Origin: Xiphias gladius
Lineage: Eukaryota > Chordata > Actinopteri > Istiophoriformes > Xiphiidae
NCBI RefSeq assembly: GCF_016859285.1
Contig: NC_053400.1
Span: 29,660,001-29,724,000, forward strand
DNA length: 64,000 nt
Direction: 5' to 3'
Shown piece after piece: positions 13,601 through 27,400 of the stretch. The notes below the pieces were generated by a model. That model was not told the DNA's origin. It did no database searches and was given only the letters and a program-made list of their open reading frames with translations. Position 1 is the stretch's first letter. Every line of letters begins with the position of its first letter. The translations under genes were made by a program, and so were the position numbers.

Positions 13601-14003
13601 GGTACATAAGTATTTGGACAGTGACAGCGTTTTCGTAATTTCGCCTCTGTGCACCACCACAATGGATCTGAAACGAAGCCATCAAGGTGTGTTTGAAGTG
13701 TAGACTTTCAGTTTTAATTCAAGGGGTGTAACAAAAACAACACCTTAACCGTTGAGGAGCCATTTTTAGACATAGTCTCTCATTTTCAGCGGCTCAAAGG
13801 TAATTGGACAGTTGACTGACAGGGTGGGTGCTTCAGGTGTGGCCTGTTCCCCCAGACAGTCCGTGGGTTCCGGACTTCAGGCAGCCGTCTACTGCAAAGT
13901 ATTAAAAATAATCCTCATATTTATAATTATGTTGGCTTTTCCAATTACTTTTGAGCCTCTGAAAGTGAGCGACTACGTATAAAAATGGCTCCTCAACGGT
14001 TAA
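13601..14003. mobile_element. Non-autonomous MITE-like element with 63-bp internal inverted arms
   Basis: The element opens with 'tacataagtatttggacagt', a start I associate with a family of short teleost DNA transposons. Positions 13,745-13,807 and 13,941-14,003 are near-perfect inverted repeats. The left arm begins 'ttaaccgttgaggagccatt' and the right arm ends 'aatggctcctcaacggttaa'. The outer terminal repeat matching the opening is missing on the right, so this copy is truncated or rearranged. No transposase frame is present. Confidence 0.7.
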
Positions 14004-17000
14004 TGCGATATTTCTGTTAACATTCATTTTGTGTGAAGGCCATGAGCACGCATGGTCAGGGGGAGGTTTTACATTGCTTTTGAATAGTTGTTTCTGAATA
14101 TTAAAATATATAAACCTGGTATCATCTGCACCATTGGCTCTCATATTATCAACTGATATAATCTGATCTACTGTTGCAGTATGTAATGAGTTTTCTTTAC
14201 TGTAGTTGTGTGCAAGGAGAAGTCAGAACACATGGAATCAGCTATTTTATATTTGGCTACATACTGAATGCAAATGTAGTGTTGTTGCTGTGCTGAATAA
14301 TTTTTGTTCTTGGTGCCCGATGATCCACATTGTAAAGTAAATAACCTTAGTTTAGAAGAGTGTTACTATCATTATTATTATTATAATTATTAGCATCAGC
14401 AGTAGTAATAATTTTAAATAAATATACCATTTGTAGTATCTACACCAAATGTTTTTTGAGGTTAATTATTCGTAACATATTGTCATTGTTTTAAAAAAGC
14501 ACTCGCCTTAAAGTGCGTACAGTTCGGTTTCAAGCCGGTTTGTAGTTAGAGTAGCTAATTAAAATGGACTCAATTCAGGACAAATAAAGGACTTAAATTT
14601 TGCACGTATCACATTTTCAAACTAATACCATGTAAAATATCAGCAGGGCGCATTTGTGACTGCAGTCCTGACTGCACTTGCGTGGAACATTAAGGATTTG
14701 AGAGGACACATTACATGAATTTATGATTGTAATCCACTTGACCTTTGTCAGGTTAGACATATATTCATATAACTTTGCCTGTCAGGGCTCTTGATAAAGT
14801 GACTGATGTGGACCTATACAGTCTCTTGGCCTGTCTGACTTATATTTAACATCAGTTAATTTAATCCGGGTTTTTACCTTACATTAACATTTTATGAGAT
14901 TAACTACTTTCTGTTCTGAGCTGCTCCTGTGGGACAGTCTCTGGTTCAGCTGCTATAGGCATCATTATTTAGTGGCATTTCTTTGCACAAATGCGTATTG
15001 CAGACCTAGATTCAGGGTGAAATTCATCGCCTGTTCTGGAGTCTGCACGATCAACATTATTTATGACTTTGGTTCGTCTAGGGCCTGATTGTCACTTGGA
15101 AATTTGGATTTTAGAGGAATTATTATCAATGAATGATAAATCTCTCTCATAATCTCTGTCACATGTCCTCTCTCTTTTTTCTTCTGTATGTTTGGTTCCT
15201 TTTCTGATTTGCTATGAAATAAAGGAGATATATCTCACATGCAATTAAAATAAAAGGCAGCTATGGCTGCACATTAGCTCATAAAAAGGTAATATAAATT
15301 CTGTATTTTTACTGATGATCCTTCTTGTCCAGTCCATCTGTTTGAGGATCTGTTCAGGACCCTGGGGAAAAAGTCCGCAGCTGAGGAGAAAACCAAAGCT
15401 AAAGTCAAACCTGCGTTCTGAAAGCCAAAGTTATAATGAACCCCCCATGTTTGAAGTCAGACATGTGGGGATCTCCTCAAAGAATACTAAACTCAACCGA
15501 TAAATTAGTCATACGTAGGTAGAAACTGTTTGTTGATCATCACACCAATTTTAATGAAGCTTTTTTTTTTGGAGTTTTTGTCCAAGTATATTATATCAAA
15601 AAGTTAAAAATAGTTGTCCGTTGATGATACATTTATGACGAGAATCCACATCTGACATCCACTTGCACTGTACAACCTGATAAACCTGGTCGTCTCCAAA
15701 GTGTCTATTATGTCTAACTGGGATATTTAAAAGCCCTCTTAATTTCAATGAACATAAAATGTCGATAATTGTTTCTTTGCGGTGTTCAGTATGCTAGAGT
15801 ACTAGTAATCTGTAATCATATATTCTATATAACGAATGCATAAAGTTACCGTTCCCATTATACGTTTTACAATTGCTTCTACCCCACTGAAATGTCGGGA
15901 GTTCAGTAAGATAAAATATTACAGCATACTTTATACTGTAAAACACACCATATGAAAATTTGTTGTGAACCCACCTTTCCCGAAACACTAACACTCTAGT
16001 GCATGACAAAATATCCCCAAAACAACTGAATTTCCATTAAATTTGCTGTGGACAATAATGATCCCCAGAGGAAGAATCGGAATATTTTGTTGCTCCCAGA
16101 TTGTTATTCTTGCAAATATATCAACTCTGCATGCTACATTTCTCATAACCTAATTGTAGATTGCATGGTAGATTGCCATGAAATTTGCTGAGGACACTTA
16201 TGATCTCAAGTGGATAAACTCTTTTGATTTTAATGGTACATCGCATTTCCTCTAGATTAAAAAAAAAAAAAAAAAAAAGCCTGCAAAGGGATTTATTGGC
16301 AAATTCACTGACTTAAAATCCCTAAATAGTTGAAGTTTGAATCACAAGAGAAGGAGAATTAATGCACGACCATCTCTCGGTGAATGGTTCCTTTCACTTG
16401 AGCCTGAAACACAACACATACTATGGACGTTGCCGATTTAACATTTTAGAGTTTAACTGGCATTCGTTATTGGCTTACGCTAGCGTGCTTTTATTTTCAT
16501 AAACGTAGACTGCTGCTCTCTTATTCTGACACAATCATTCAGTAATATAGAAGAACAATGAAAACACTTTAATTGAAATTTACTAAAAATACGTTTATTT
16601 ATCACTCAGGGTTAGAGTTAGTGTTACCACTTAAGAGAGTAACTACTTGCTCTTTTCTTTCTGTTGCAGCTCCTCTGAGGACCACAGCGATATTATTTCT
16701 CAGGCATTGCTTGTTTTGGCACATCATCTGCTAAAATATGGTAACTGATACAAACACAGAGGAATAAAGGATATCATTATACCTAAAAAAATAACCCACA
16801 GGATTTTTAATTTATTATGGCTTTGAAATTACTGTCAGAATAAACCTACGTTGACTGCAGATTCAGCAGAATTTAAGAAGCATCAAGCAAGAAACTAGAT
16901 GTGTGGTCTCTAAATCAAGAACTTTGTGTATACTTTAATAGATGAATGCGTGAATACGAAGAGTTCTAGAAAGCATGAGAAACATATATACGACTTAGAA

Positions 17001-18123
17001 TACAACCTATTAACTATCCAGGTTGTGAATGAAAACAGAGGACTTTTTAAGCTTTGTGTTCTGTACAAGAACTGTACAAAGAAAGGTGTATCTCAAAAAG
17101 AAAAGGAACTCATTATGGTGTTATTAAAGGAGGTGTATGTCATATTTTGCAGTTGAAAAAAAGAAACTAGACACTCAAGGTTGTTTTTGACTGCTTGACT
17201 TGAAACTGTATATATCTACAGTTTGGAGAAAAATAATTGTATTTGGGGTTTCAAACAGGTTTTTCTAGGGAAGTGGATTGAGGTTCTTTTCATCTCTATC
17301 AGCAAAGTCAGAGCCGGCAAAGACAACAAAGTGAGGCCTGGGTGAAAGGATTAAGAGAAGAAGAGGCCCCAGAGCAAAGTGCTGCTGCTGGTCTGATAAT
17401 TTTTGCTGAGGAGGTTGATTCACATTGGAATTTGGCAGACATCAACCCAATACTGCTTGTAGAGGACATAAGTGAAAGTAAGCAGACAATTCATTTTTCT
17501 CGAACTGCAGCTAAAAACCTGTGGCAGCGCAAACTGTGGCAAGAACCCTTTTGTTTGTATAGCTAAAACTCAAATCAACTATAGACTATAGCTACTTAAC
17601 TTTATTTATATGGCTTACAAAGATTATTTGGCCAGCTATCTAGGTTAGATTATGTGGCATGCAGCTCTGTAAATAAAACCTGACAGAGAGGTGTAAGTCT
17701 CAATGCCAACCTGAACCAGCAGCAAGACTTTGCCTCAAGTCCTCTAATAGAAAATAATCCTCCTTAAAATCCTCTACTAAACCATTTTTTGATGGTGTGT
17801 GTATTAATTAGTAGAATCAGTAATTCATAAATGCTTGATCACTAGGTGATTTCTGAATTACAAGTAATGTTTCTTCAACACTAAACAGTGATGGTTTGTT
17901 AAGATCCATTGTGTAAATAATTATTGTCTTTTCTCTATATGATTTTTACATATACTATATGATTACTTCTATAGTATGGACAGCTGTGTAAATGGGTATA
18001 CATTAACTGTGGATATAGCTAGCTACCCACAAATCTAACTTACAATTTTACTCACAAATAAGTGCAGCCATCATTTTTGTCTGGACCGCAACAGTGAGGC
18101 TAACCTTACAAACACAAATGTCC
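14004..18123. other. Intergenic, no recognised gene
   Basis: The stretch is AT-rich, with (ATT)n-like sequence near 14,370-14,400 and a poly-A run at 16,259-16,278. At 16,027-16,240 there is a piece with 'ttgctgtggacaataatgat' and 'agattgccatgaaatttgct'. These words resemble the dispersed repeat at 50,840-51,331. No exon or RNA gene was recognised. Confidence 0.5.
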
Positions 18124-18248
18124 GTGACTGAGTGATGAAGTCACACCATTGGTCAGCTGAATGCCGCATGACTGAGTGATGAAGTCACACCATTGTTCAG
18201 CTGAATGCTGTGAGACTGAGTGATGAAGTTGCTCCATTGGTTTGCTGG
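18124..18248 (+). repeat. Tandem repeat, about 45 bp x 3
   Basis: Three head-to-tail units begin at about 18,124, 18,169 and 18,213, each carrying 'gactgagtgatgaagt' followed by '(t/g)c..ccattg.t..gctg'. Units 1 and 2 are nearly identical; unit 3 has diverged in its second half. The array directly precedes the dispersed element that starts near 18,265 and may be part of it. Confidence 0.85.
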
Positions 18249-18264
18249 CCGAGTGTCGAAGTTT

Positions 18265-19105
18265 CCCTATTGGCCATTGCTCTTTTAAAATTAATTGGCA
18301 TGAACAGTCTTTATTACATCATCAGGGCGACATTTTTCTTTTCCCCTTTAGTGATTTTTTTTCAAAAAAGCAACTAGCGACAAATCTAGGGACTTTCTGG
18401 ACAAATCTTAGCCACTTCCCGTAGAAGAGAGTCACCAGTATTGCCCCCCAAGCGCAAGGTCGGGTTTTCCCTCCGCAGGCAAACCTCTCTATGCGTTTCA
18501 CTCAATTGACCACTCAGCAGCTGCATAGAGGTGAATGAGCTTTTAACTTTCCCTCTGCGTGATCACTTTACAGGTATATATAGCCGAAATCACTGCAGCC
18601 ATTGTCTTTAACTTAAGTGTTTGCTGATTTGTCAGACGACATCGCAGTTATAAAATCAGGGTTTTAACAGTGCAGAGCAGCAGCTTGGAAATGGCATGAA
18701 AGTGACTGCTGGTTAACATGTAGTCTTAATGGGCCGCGTTTCAGTCACTATTTCATACCTGTTCTGTTGTCTGACAACAGAAACAGAACAACATGCAAAC
18801 AACAGCTTTATTGGGAATTTGGTTGAATTAGATTACTGTATTTATGAGCACAGAGAGTAGGAGGAAAGAAAAGAGATAAAGGGCTGAAACCAACTGACAC
18901 TATGCATAATGCAAATACGACCTGACGATATCATGAATATGCTATTTAGCTAATAGCATCATCTAGTGACAGTTAGCGATTTTTCGAGTAGGCTGTAGCT
19001 ACTTTCCAATGAAAGTTTTTCCACTTTTCACTTTACCTACGCCTCGTGACATTGACCATTGACCAGATGCGGTCCAGCCATATACTAGGTTACGACCTAG
19101 TTTTT
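18265..19105 (+). repeat. Dispersed repeat, copy A
   Basis: This segment of about 840 bp is homologous over its whole length to 22,413-23,100. Shared landmarks are 'cgacaaatcta..gacttt', 'agagagtc.ccagtatt', 'ctctctatgcgt.tca', 'atgtagtcttaatgggcc' and a shared end at 'ggtccagccatata.taggt'. Neither copy has a long open frame, so it is non-autonomous. I remember the motif family around 'gccaacttagcg' from other fish genomes but cannot assign a class. Confidence 0.85.
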
Positions 19106-20196
19106 CTTAAATAATTAGTAATAGGTAGTAATAGTACTATTATACTACTACATTACACCATATTTGATTTGACATTTCAAAGAGATTTCTAAAAGAAACT
19201 CACATAGAATACCATGGAGTCATTCATATAGCTTATTATTTATAACTGTTTTTTTTAAAAGTAAAGTTTGGGAACAGAAATTTGTTTTGTTTTTTTTTTG
19301 GGGGGGGGGAATGAGGGCTCACCTGTGTAAATTCGCAATGTGTCTGATAGTACTAGCAAACCCATTGAACTTAGCCATTTGATTCAGGACCAAAATATAA
19401 TATTCATAAAATAAAAAATAAAAATCATAATTATCCAAGTCAACCATTCCATTAGAGAACAGATGTGATGGACAACAAAAGCAGAGATATGCGCTAACAA
19501 AGTTAAGAGTGTAATATGTACTACTATTACTATGGGTTTGGTGTGTTGTTTATTATATACGTAAAAGAAGTAAAACACATAATGAAGTTACCTCCACCGT
19601 GCTGGGTTCATTTTTTTTTTTTTTTTTTTTTTGTGGTTGCTAGCAAGTAGATTTTGGCGTGAAGATAACTGACCATCATGAAATGACTGGGAAAACTACC
19701 AAAGTCAGTAAAGTTTTCCAAAAGAAGTAATGCTCTGAGCTGCTGATTTCCCTTTTAGTGTTCTATTGATGAGTAAATACAGTTTGAATGAAACCATGCA
19801 TAAAGGGACGTGTGTTTGTAAGTGGGTAGGCTTGATTGACATGAGTGTTGGTGAATCATGATACATGTCGTCGCAGTCAATCTGTTTGACTGATTGATAT
19901 AATATAACCCTTATAAAGAAAGAGCTCGCAAAAGAAAGTCCATATTGATTTGTAGACTGTTAAAAGGTCACCACATTCAAGTGCTTGAATAGTGTTTTAT
20001 TTATCTTGAAGGTTTTATTGTATAAGATGCATACTCATCATCTCAGTGAAGGCCAAAGAGAGAAAGAAAAGAAATTCATAAATCTAATTTTTTTAGGAGT
20101 CTAAAGTAGATTATACTGAACCCACTCATACGGGGAAAAAAAATACGTAAGGTGACAACTTACTATATTTGACAACCATCATTAGAACCTTATGTA

Positions 20197-20365
20197 TCCT
20201 GGTGACTCAGTGGGCTAAGGGAAATACAGTACCATGTAACTGCTATTTTCTGGTTTAAAATCCACAGCTTTATCATGTGCGGGCTCCTCCCTTTCCATAT
20301 TTTCCGTCACTCTCTCGTTAGAAACTATCTAATGATGGCAAAATGCCAAAAAAAAGATGATATAA
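20197..20365 (+). repeat. tRNA-derived SINE, diverged
   Basis: A tRNA-like A box ('tgactcagtgggctaagg', 20,203-20,220) is followed by a degraded B-box region ('ggtttaaaatccaca'). A pyrimidine-rich body follows ('gggctcctccctttccatat', 'ccgtcactctc'). The tail 'atctaatgatggcaaaatgc' runs into an A-rich end. This order is that of a common teleost SINE family. There is no transcription evidence. Confidence 0.65.
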
Positions 20366-21949
20366 TGGAGCGGTGTAAGAAAGTCAGAAAGCAAAAGTGG
20401 TCTTTTAAATGTCAGCCGTAACATACATTTGTGAGGTTCAAATGTTTTTTGTGTGTGGATGTGTGACTGCGTACTGAGTGGCTGACACACATAAGCTCAC
20501 CGTACTTGTGTCTGAACGTCAATGATATTAATTTATATTACCATTTGGCCTGTCATAAGGCTTTTACTGAAGCTAAAAATCATAAACACGTTTACACTTT
20601 AATCAATATCATAAAAAATATGGTGCAGCAATGAGTGTTCCTTTTTCTCCTGAGACATAGGTGCCAAACACGTTAATACAACTTGAATATAATTTATGGG
20701 TTGAGAGGCGCCACTACAGCACATGAACCGTTATATGTCCCTCAGCTGATTGAAAAGGCTGGGGAAAATAACATTTTCTGCAATGCTTATAATGAGATGC
20801 CCTGCGTAGCAACTGATAATGTGTTCCAAAAAGGAAAGCTAATGGCTGTTTTGATGAAGGAGAAGGGGATTAAAAACAGTAATGTGATTTCTTGCCTTTC
20901 CAGGCAACATACTATGTATACCATTTAAAATTTTATGAACAAACGTAATTATAATAAGCCTGTTGAGGGAGGTCCAAACATAAATGCAAACATGGAGCAA
21001 AAATATGAAACAAGGTATCTCAGAGCTTGTGTCATAGAAGGCCTAAAGGAGGCAAGTGTTTGCTCTAACTTGAGATTACAACACGGGATTCTGTGCATGG
21101 ATTCTACAATCACTACAGCTAGAAGTGTAATAATGAAAGAGAATACCAAGGGGCTCATTTTTTACATTGTTATGCAAGAAAAAGAGTTGGATTCCAATAT
21201 GGTTTTAAGGTAACATGATTCTTTTGCTGGTGACTTAGGTATGCTGAACGGGCATATTGTTACTGAAAGCATGCGTAGCCCAAACCACATATACTTTCCA
21301 CAGTTTCATTTAAAATTGGGTTTTTAAAGGGGTTTACATAAATGTTTCATTCATTTTGGATGATGTGAGTTCTACCTGTAGTGGTCAGTAGATTTTTTTT
21401 TTTTTTTTTGAGGGGTTAGTCCTGACAAACGAACTGCTCCATCTGTGTCTGTTCACTGCCTCCTAGGAGTTGGGATAAACCTAGGTCCGTTTTTTTCTTT
21501 GTTTTAATAAATTGGCATCAGTCTAAGACAGATCCTAGAAAACACTGGCAAGTGCAGTTAGAGAAAGTAACTTAAAGGTGCCCTGTTGAGTTTTCTTATA
21601 GACCAAAGTTCTGTTTACATTCAGTGTTACTCAGCAAAATATACTGTGTGCATTCTTGAGGTCTAATAAGGTTGCACACATTTCCTTCCTCGTAAAAACC
21701 TTTGCGAAGCAGATTTTTTTCGCATCTTGGCATGTTACCAACACCAGTTGATTTCTATGAAACCCCTGGCAGCTCTACCTATCCCGCCAATTATATGTGC
21801 ATGTGTGTCCTCATGCACGTGCTTGAGATACACAAAATGGAGACCCACTGAAAACAGCTCCATAGTGCTATTAAAATTCAAAAATTCAACAGGGAAGCTT
21901 TAATACCTCTAATTAAGTAATGACCTTAACACGACTTTTGTGGTATTGA

Positions 21950-22200
21950 GTTTTTCAATTTTATGCCACTTAAATATATTATATACTTAAATATATTTTC
22001 ACTCCACTACATTTCAAGGAGAAATATAATAAACAGTACAATGTGTACTGTATACATCAATGTGTATACAGTACACATTGATGTATGAGTAAAAATAATC
22101 CACTAATATAATGTTATTTGCTATAATAATATACATCACTCTAGGGAGTATTTCTCTACAGAAGAGGTACTTTTACTTTGGTGCATTAGGAACGTGTTGC
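21950..22200. repeat. AT-rich repeat with 17-bp perfect hairpin
   Basis: The stretch contains 'tttcactccactacatttca', typical of the AT-rich dispersed family at 3,567 and 43,192. Inside it, positions 22,039-22,055 and 22,064-22,080 are a perfect 17-bp inverted repeat ('caatgtgtactgtatac' and its complement) with an 8-nt loop. It is most likely a foldback feature of the repeat and not an RNA gene. Confidence 0.55.
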
Positions 22201-22412
22201 TTTTAAGACTTCTGTTCTTTTACTTAGGTAGGATTTTGAAGGCTTTCTAATACAGTCGTGTGATACTTCAAAGCAAGTGTTTTTACCTTTTTTTTTTGAC
22301 AGTTGTATCCCAACTGTCCAAGGATTATATTATGAAATGTCAGAAACCCCCTTCTTTTCTACTGAGGTATAAAAATGGCTATCTGGTCAGGGAAAATACT
22401 AGTACCTTTTTC

Positions 22413-23100
22413 CCCCATTGGTCGTTTTTCTTTCAAAATGAATTGACGCAAACAGTTTCTATTGCGTCATCAGGGTGTCGGTTACAGGCAGTGTTGCCAA
22501 CTTAGCGCCTTCATCAGTAGATTTACCGACTTTACAGACCCCTTTAGCTACTTATCTTCACAAAAGCACCAAGCGACAAATCTAACGACTTTCTGGACAA
22601 ACCTTAGCTACTTTCCACAGAAGAGAGTCGCCAGTATTCCCCGACAAGCGCGAAGTCGGGCTTTACCTCCGCAAGCACATCTCTCTATGCGTCTCATTCA
22701 ACTAACCGCCCGGCAGCTGACACAGATGTGAATGAGCTTCTAACTTTCACTTTACAGGTAAATATAGCCGAAACCACAGCACAGCCCTTGTCTTTAACTT
22801 ATGTGTGTGTTGAGTTTGTCAGACGACGTCGCGGTTGTAAAAAAAATCAGGATTTTAGCAGAGCAGAGCATCAGCTTGGAAGAGACTGCTGTTTAACATG
22901 TAGTCTTAATGGGCCACGCTTCAGACACTGTTTCATACTGTTCCGTTGTCTGCCAACAGAAACAGCAAAACGTATAAATGAGAAAATCTTTATTGGGAAT
23001 TCAGCTGTATTAAATGACTGTATATGTGAGCACAGAGAGTAGGTGAGAAGCAAAGGGCTGGTCCAGCCATATATTAGGTTTTTACCTAGTCTTGTTTTCC
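22413..23100 (+). repeat. Dispersed repeat, copy B
   Basis: Second copy of the element at 18,265-19,105, same orientation, about 4.1 kb downstream. It contains an additional 'gtgttgccaacttagcgcc' segment that is absent or deleted in copy A. It lacks about 150 bp near the 3' side that copy A has. The differences show two independently aged insertions or an old duplication; no long open frame is present. Confidence 0.85.
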
Positions 23101-24102
23101 CCTCATATTGGATTCCTAATGTGTCTGTTGCTGAACTTTGCTGGGTGACAGAGAATAAATATTAATATGAATGCATAATGGAATGAATGTTGGAATATAT
23201 AATTCACATTGTATCTGTTATGAACAGTTGAGTCCCTTTCAATGTTGGTACCAATGTTGGTCTGACTTTGACATTGCTGAATATTATTTTTTCTTCTTTT
23301 CTTACACATAGTACGTTAATTTTTGTAGATAAAAATCACTTAACAGCATCAACAAAACAACAGAAAAATCTGAGAACTAATTTTTTTCTGTTCAACAGTT
23401 GAGACAGAGACATTGTGACCTTCACAATGTAATTTTTATGATATGGGCTGGTGTTCAGTTTCTTTTGCAAATTAGTTTCCGAGAATTCCTCACTAATCAA
23501 AAGATAGGGAATCTTGGCAGTTTTAGTGCAGCATGAAAGAATTTATTTATTTTTTTTGTATATTTCTTGTTTTTCCAATTTTAAGGAAGCCTGCGGCATA
23601 TTTGACAGTTCTCTGTTTTCAGCGAATACAGGGGTGGAAGCAATGGGATTGTGGCGGCTGAGGGAGCTTGTTAAAAGAACAACAATTCTGGCTTTCATGA
23701 GAGAATGAGTATGCAGACTACTGAAGGCATGCTGTGTGAGGATCTACTGGCATTGTGCGATGTCTGCACCAAATGGACTTGCTTGCGCTGGAATGGTGTA
23801 GTGGGAATGAAAGGATGTCCATGGACACAGCAAGGGTCCTTTTATGCGATACACAACAAAACGAAGTCTTGTTTGACCAGATGGCCACAACCATTTGTAT
23901 TTATGCTGTTTACCACAAGTCAAAAATGGAATTTGTGTATTGTAAAATGGCAATTGGATTTCCAATTTGCCATTTTACAGACAACTAGTTGGCGACAACT
24001 TTCTACATTAAAACTTTAGTTTGGGATTTTTTACTGTTAGGGGAAAAACTTAAAAATAATTTTAAAAAAATTCTGTGACTCATGATTTACATTCCATCAG
24101 TT

Positions 24103-24108
24103 TTTATT
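24103..24108 (-). terminator. Candidate apip polyadenylation signal
   Basis: An AATAAA hexamer on the minus strand ('tttatt' on the plus strand) lies about 370 nt beyond the apip stop codon. It is the first canonical hexamer I see downstream, which gives a plausible short 3' untranslated region. Confidence 0.55.
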
Positions 24109-24474
24109 GATTAAAGCAGAGGCAGAGAATCACCATATAGATCAATTGAAATACCCACTATGTTCATGCCTGACGTGTTCCAATACCTTGCTCCCAGTGC
24201 CGTCAAACTTCAATAGGAAAGCATTTGAACCTGAGGACGCTGATTTGACAGCTGCTCAATTGTGAGCTGTCCCACAGTGCTTTGCAGCGTACTGCCAGGT
24301 GCTTCCGGATCACAGGCATTCAATCTCCTTCAATCCTGAATCTGCCCTTACCATCAAATTTCATTAAATTTGAAGCAGGCCAGCGTGAAAGGCAAATGAT
24401 TACAATCTGCTCTCCTGACTGAACTCCACTGACCTTTCTGCAACAAATGTCTCTTTAAAAAGCACAAGCAAATG

Positions 24475-27400
24475 TCAAACTATTCCTTCTTGTTCCACTG
24501 GGAGGGCTGAAGGGTCCAGTCCACACTGCTTCATCTGGACAGCGATGTCAAACAAGTAGTCGTAGCATTCGCACCTGCAAAATGAAGCAGTATTTTGAGC
24601 TTTGGAAGAGAAAAATACAATCTAAAGAATTTAAATCCGTTTTCTTTGTTACACATTCCCCCTACACAAATATATTGTTAGTCATAAACAGGATCAAAAA
24701 GGATAATATAGGGCTGGGAGGTAAATGCTCACATGGTCTTGGCTTTTTCCCATGACTCGCCCCAGACATAGACGCCATGTCGACGGACTAGGACTGCACA
24801 CGAATCTGGATATTCATCCATTGCCCGAGCCATCCGGTCCTTTAAATCCTTCTCCTCGGGTGTATTTTCAATAATGGGCACAACCAGACTTTCATCATAC
24901 CTGTGCGTATGCAGGGTACAAAAAGACAAATTACACCCAGGCTGAAAACTATCTGAGGCATTAACTTTAGCCATCAGAGTACTGTCAGATTTAGGCTCTA
25001 CATGCCTGCTCTCAAAGCTTGACTCCACCGTCTACTTTACAGTTCTTCCGATTGGGAGGCAATCAAATCAAAGCAATACAGTGACTGTTATTCAGGCTTA
25101 GTATTGAAACTGGGAAAGTAATTTATCACGCAAAAGAGAATTAGCTGCTATTAGGTGAAAAGAACAAGCAATTTGAAGTTGTCACCTCAGATCCTTTTCA
25201 CATTTTTTTTTTTTGGCCATTTTGTGGACTAAAATTAATCAGAAAAATGAATAATGTGAATAACTATTAGTTGCTGCCCTAATCCAGCAGGTTTCTGACT
25301 GGCTGCCTTATTCCCAGCTGTAAGCAGAAAAAAAGCACAACTACATTTCCTCATTTTATTCAGCTGCATCAATGGGTAACTAACTCACTGTCAAATCTGT
25401 AAAAACTTTAAAATGGTATTCCTATCTGACTTTCCAGTCAATTTGAAATTCTGAACTAAATCTCTTAAATGAAGACTGAGGAAATTTTAAATTATTTCAC
25501 ACAGAACCCGATTATAAGCACAAAAATAAAACTGAATAAAATGTATGAAACATCTTTGTAGGTAATCTGAAGAAAAAAAAAAAAATATCCAGCTACAATG
25601 CCTGTGTTGTACAGATTAACTTCTTAGAGACCCACATGTTTCAGCCTGTAATTTGCATCAGTTGTTGAGAAAATAAGACAAGACGGGGCACATTTATGTA
25701 CGAAGAGATGCCAAGAAAGAGCTGTTCATATAGTCCGGATTTATGTGTAAAGACCAACCGAGCATGATGAAATTGTACTCTTCTTATGGTTAACTACCGT
25801 GATTATGCTTTTCTTAACCCTGATGAAGGCCATAAGCCAACAATGTTGGTTTCCACAGCAAAGCTGGCAGCTGCAATACCAGGCATGCTGGACGTAAAAG
25901 GTGTTCCATGGCAGGTGTGCCACACATTAATTTTGGACAAACTGTTTGATCCTCTACCACTTTATTAAACATTTCTATTATGAAAGCCAAGATACCTCCA
26001 TAACAAAGACTATACAAAGCTCCACTTGACTGAGAAATGAAAATGCTAGGAACCTCTTTGGACTTCACTGATCCTTGCTGCTTGATTAATTACCGATAGT
26101 TGGTGCCTGAGGTGCCCTTACGAATCCCCTTGATCATCTCCTGGTGTGTTATCCTGAACTCTTTGCCAGGATACAGCAGTGTTGCCATGACAGCAGCCTT
26201 GGAGTGGGTGTGTATAACAGCCTGTGCCCCTGTATTTTAGCCAAGGACAAGCAGATTTTGATTTCTGAGTGTTGTCTACTGGTATTGTCTTTCTCTAAAG
26301 GACAACTGTAACAAGACAAAAGAAAGCATGTTGATTTTTAATTGCAATGCTTTTATTAAACAACTGTATCATATGAGTGTATCCTTGTCTTTTTCTATAT
26401 TAAAAAAAAAAATTAATTAAAAAAAAAAAATCAAAATTTTCCTGAAGTTTATGTAAAAGCAATATTTCAATGAACCACCGATTCCAAATGTAAAAACCTA
26501 TATTTTGTGGAAAATAATCTAACACTTTATTTGAGAGTAAATTAATCAAAAGAAAAATCGCATTTCATAAACCACGTGTATTGGAAAAGATGTGTTTCAA
26601 ATGTAGTTGTTGAATAAAATGAGGAACAGAAGGAAACTATTTGTAAACTCACTGATTTTACGATTTTGTTTCCATGGCTATTAACCGCATAATTTCTGAT
26701 GATAAAATGATGTTCCACCGTAAATGAACATAATCACAACAGTCGGGAACATGCATCCAGTTTTTCCATTTCCATTCAGCCTTTCAAACATCTGTATTTA
26801 TATAAAAAGTATTTTGTTTTTCTTTATGCTGTAGTGCACCATGAATTGGACTAGAAAGAGTACTTCAGTGATTAATTAAAAAGATAACTGGTAGTATTCG
26901 GATTACTGATCAGTTCTATCACTCACTGACTTCAAACGATGTTTAGTATGGGCGTTATGTGTATGATTGAACTAGTGACTCACCTCTCATAGTGTAGGCA
27001 TTCATAAAAAGCGGTGTACACTGGCTCTTCTTTAAGTTCTTCCAGGCAGGTGGACAGCTGATGTCCCTCTCCTCCACATCACAGACAAACATGTCTTCTG
27101 GCTGAGTAACACAAATATTGCAAAACAGAAACTTAACACGCTTATCCTTATCTGAATACTGCTAAATCAAATATGAGTCGTCATCTCTATTAAGAAGAAC
27201 AAAGTTTCACACTGTGGCTAGAACTCGCTCACCTGTATTCTCTCCTTCTGGACGCCTGATGGTGCGATGTAGATTTGCTCTCTATGAGTTACAAAACATA
27301 CAACGTGGTAGGTATTAATATCAAGGTAAAGCACAATAACAGTCGTTTTTGGAGGATTTAATCATGACGTAATGGAGAATTCTGCGAATCAAAGTTTTAC

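Noticed and set aside
20683-21213. Two consecutive plus-strand frames (81 and 92 codons)
   Set aside because: Separate reading frames, lysine/asparagine-rich AT composition, no motif and no splice sites joining them.
25786-25968. Plus-strand frame including 'cctgatgaaggccataagcc'
   Set aside because: The phrase is typical of dispersed fish repeats; the frame lies in apip intron 5 and has no protein match.
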